From: an uncultured Neisseriaceae bacterium
GTDB taxonomy: Bacteria > Pseudomonadota > Gammaproteobacteria > Burkholderiales > UBA11063
DNA: 7,622 nt
Direction: 5' to 3'
Assembly: GCA_937952895.1 (NCBI GenBank)
Contig: CALFYC010000052.1
Span: forward strand, 1 to 7,622
Positions 5,826-7,622 of the stretch are shown here, piece after piece. Numbering within the stretch: the stretch's first letter is position 1; every line of letters starts with the position of its first letter. Made by a program: the position numbers and the translations under genes. The notes below the pieces were generated by a model. The model was not told the DNA's origin and searched no databases. It was given only the letters and a program-made list of their open reading frames with translations.

Positions 5826-7100
5826 ATGCTCAAAGTGCCTCATTTAAATACTGCCCTAACTGTTCCTTTACTTGATTTAGAAAAAAAATGTCTTGAATTA
5901 CAAAATAGTATCGAACATTGGTTTCGTTTGAAATGGCATGATCACCGTGCTCCATTTTATGGTTCTGTGGATCTTCGAAATAGTGGCTTTAAATTAACTC
6001 CAGTTGATATGAACTTATTTCCTGGCGGATTTAATAATATCAATCCAAGTTTTATTCCGTTAGCAGTTCACGCTGTTCAATACTTATTGGATAAATATAA
6101 TTATCAAGCGCGCAAATTTTTATTAATCCCAGAAAATCATACCAGAAATCAAGCATATCTCCATAATGTTTATACTTTGTTACAGATCTTTAGACAAGCT
6201 GGCGTTGAAATCCAAATTGGTAGTTTATCACCAGAAATAACCGAGATTACCGAAGTTACTTTATCTGATGGTAAAAAGCTTGTATATCATCCAATTAAGC
6301 GTGAAGGTAATGTAATTAAAACTCTTTCGGGCTTTAATCCATGCTGTATTATTTTAAATAATGATTTATCTAGCGGCAGACCAGCAATTTTAGAAGACCT
6401 TAAACAGCATTTATTTATACCACTTAATGCAGGTTGGTATATGCGAAAAAAAACCAATTTTTTTACTGAATACGATAAAGTTTGTGATGAATTTGGTAAA
6501 TTAATTGGAATTGATCCATGGCAAATCAATGCTTTTTTTGATATATGCTCTGGTTTGGATTTCGCTAATCGAATTGGAATTGAAGAGTTAGCGACAAAAG
6601 TTGATACAATGCTTGCTAAAATCAGAATCAAATATAAAGAGCATAATATAAAAGAAGATCCATATGTAATCGTTAAAGCTAATAATGGCACTTATGGAAT
6701 GGGAATTATGGTCGTTAGATCAAGTGAAGATATATTATCAATTAATCGTAAATCCAGAAATAAAATGGCAGTTATTAAAGATGGCCAAAATGTTTCTGAA
6801 GTTATTATCCAAGAGGGTGTTCATACTTTCGAAGAACTTGAGGGCAATGTTGCTGAACCTGTTGTTTATATGATGGATAATTCGGTAATTGGTGGCTTTT
6901 ATCGTGTTCATCCGGAAAAGGGTAAAGATGAAAACCTAAATGCAGTTGGCGCTAACTTTAAACCACTTACATTTGCAACCCCTTGTATATCAGAATTTGG
7001 TGCTGAACCAGATTGTCCACCTAATCGCTTTTATACTTATGGCGTAATTGCAAGACTTGCATTACTTGCAAGCAGCATGGAATTAGCTACTTATATATAA
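5826..7100 (+). CDS. gshA: Glutamate-cysteine ligase, Acidithiobacillus/betaproteobacterial family
   Basis: This enzyme makes gamma-glutamylcysteine from glutamate, cysteine and ATP, the first committed step of glutathione synthesis in the cytoplasm. It belongs to the GshA family typical of betaproteobacteria and Acidithiobacillus, unrelated in overall sequence to the E. coli enzyme. Family segments seen include VDLRNSGFKLTPVDMN (48-63) and LFPGGFNN (64-71), the glycine-rich nucleotide-binding stretch VKANNGTYGMGIMVV (283-297), QEGVHTFE (329-336), AEPVVYM (343-349), GGFYRVH (356-362), DENLNAVG (368-375), and the C-terminal NRFYTYGVIARLALLA (400-415). At 424 residues it is full length. The ATG at 5826 is preceded by TGGAG with five bases of spacing; the ATG at 5821 is out of frame and soon stops. 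It follows dolP closely and is probably co-transcribed. The gene for the second step, gshB, is not next to it on the right. Confidence 0.93.
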   Translation: MLKVPHLNTALTVPLLDLEKKCLELQNSIEHWFRLKWHDHRAPFYGSVDLRNSGFKLTPVDMNLFPGGFNNINPSFIPLAVHAVQYLLDKYNYQARKFLLIPENHTRNQAYLHNVYTLLQIFRQAGVEIQIGSLSPEITEITEVTLSDGKKLVYHPIKREGNVIKTLSGFNPCCIILNNDLSSGRPAILEDLKQHLFIPLNAGWYMRKKTNFFTEYDKVCDEFGKLIGIDPWQINAFFDICSGLDFANRIGIEELATKVDTMLAKIRIKYKEHNIKEDPYVIVKANNGTYGMGIMVVRSSEDILSINRKSRNKMAVIKDGQNVSEVIIQEGVHTFEELEGNVAEPVVYMMDNSVIGGFYRVHPEKGKDENLNAVGANFKPLTFATPCISEFGAEPDCPPNRFYTYGVIARLALLASSMELATYI

Positions 7101-7153
7101 ATAATTGTAATATAAATATTGGCAATTTGATTATAGTCTAAATAGCATTAAAT

Positions 7154-7622
7154 TTATTTATTAGAACTAATCTGAGAATTTAATCTAAAAATATAAAGGT
7201 AGTAACCCAATCTTCCAAGAGTAACACCTGAAATAAAACAAAATGTGCCAGAACATAAAATAGTAAATACAAGATCTTTTAATATTAAAGGGTTATAACC
7301 AATAAAACTGAACATGATAAACTTAAAAATAAAAATAGTCATTACTAAAACCAAGGTTAAATAACTCCCTTTTAAAACTAACATACCATCTTTATAGCTA
7401 ACTTTATGTCGAACTAACAATAACCCAGGTAGAATACCTAAAATAATGCCAATTAGTGCACTTAAAATGATTTCTATGCGATTAAATCCAAACATAATTT
7501 GTATATCATAGAGTGCCCAAATTGTCATGGCAACTGGAAAAATAAATAATTTACCTAATGGCACAGCTCGATCTTTAAGCGCTTCTAATCCTCGTTTAAT
7601 TAAAATATATAGCAGTAAATAA
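7154..7622 (-). CDS. Multi-pass membrane protein of unknown function, 5' end cut by window
   Basis: This minus-strand gene converges on gshA. The frame stays open from the stop at 7154-7156 to the right edge, so the start lies beyond the window. The GTG at 7562-7564 could be read as a start, but the codons upstream of it continue sensibly into a hydrophobic run (YLLLYILI) and then KRGLEALKDRAVPLGKL, so it is probably internal. About 155 residues are visible. Roughly five hydrophobic segments can be picked out: the one at the edge, then around FIFPVAMTIWAL, ALIGIILGILPGLLLV, LTLVLVMTIFIFKF, and LVFTILCSGTFCFISGV, joined by short charged loops such as RHKVSYKDG. The general layout recalls small uncharacterised inner membrane proteins (DUF6622-like) of proteobacteria, but that likeness is from memory and uncertain. 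No function can be given. Confidence 0.72.
   Translation of the reverse strand, partial: YLLLYILIKRGLEALKDRAVPLGKLFIFPVAMTIWALYDIQIMFGFNRIEIILSALIGIILGILPGLLLVRHKVSYKDGMLVLKGSYLTLVLVMTIFIFKFIMFSFIGYNPLILKDLVFTILCSGTFCFISGVTLGRLGYYLYIFRLNSQISSNK

Noticed and set aside
6287..6873. Open frames overlapping gshA on the minus strand (6287-6691) and in another plus frame (6685-6873)
   Set aside because: Both are covered by conserved gshA sequence, including the nucleotide-binding region, and have no independent support.
7101..7153. Terminator hairpin between gshA and the converging gene
   Set aside because: Only imperfect A/T pairings such as AATAT/ATATT and ATTG/CAAT are found, with no G-C rich stem or T-run; a shared terminator cannot be supported.
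1..7622. CRISPR array, insertion sequence, phage or defence genes, tRNA genes
   Set aside because: No spaced direct repeats, transposase, integrase, attachment-site duplication or tRNA-like segment was seen; the coding content is core metabolism and envelope genes plus two unassigned proteins.

Overview
The window is AT-rich chromosomal DNA from a Gram-negative bacterium, most likely a low-GC betaproteobacterium of a Neisseriales-like kind. Three things point there. The glutamate-cysteine ligase belongs to the family first described in Acidithiobacillus and common in betaproteobacteria, not to the E. coli family. The two-BON-domain lipoprotein DolP (YraP, GNA2091 in Neisseria) is present. Riboflavin synthesis is encoded as one RibD/RibE/RibBA/RibH cluster. 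The genus cannot be fixed from this sequence alone, and base and codon use look even throughout, with no visible sign of recent transfer.

Layout. Bases 1-245 are non-coding and very AT-rich; they hold a small inverted repeat and an extended -10 promoter just ahead of ribD. Bases 246-4556 form one tight plus-strand unit, ribD-ribE-ribBA-ribH-fmt, with overlaps of 20 and 11 bases and gaps of 9 and 1 bases. Bases 4557-4646 are a short intergenic stretch with nested repeats and a possible promoter. Bases 4647-5129 encode an unrecognised small exported protein, followed by a good intrinsic terminator at 5141-5173. Bases 5209-7100 hold dolP and gshA, 32 bases apart and probably co-transcribed. A converging minus-strand gene for a multi-pass membrane protein fills 7154-7622 and runs off the right edge.

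How the genes work together. RibBA supplies both starting intermediates of riboflavin: a pyrimidine from GTP and dihydroxybutanone phosphate from ribulose 5-phosphate. RibD deaminates and reduces the pyrimidine, RibH joins the branches into lumazine, and RibE turns two lumazines into riboflavin plus recycled pyrimidine. The dephosphorylation enzyme and RibF (FMN/FAD synthesis) are not in the window. Fmt, which formylates initiator Met-tRNA, replaces the more usual nusB after ribH. No FMN riboswitch is visible; instead a repeated palindrome, TTGATCAA, flanks the ribD ribosome binding site and start codon. DolP (outer membrane integrity) and GshA (first step of glutathione synthesis) are housekeeping proteins.

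Most of the window is ordinary metabolism. The parts worth a second look are the ribD leader, the fmt linkage, and the 4557-5173 segment with its orphan exported protein.
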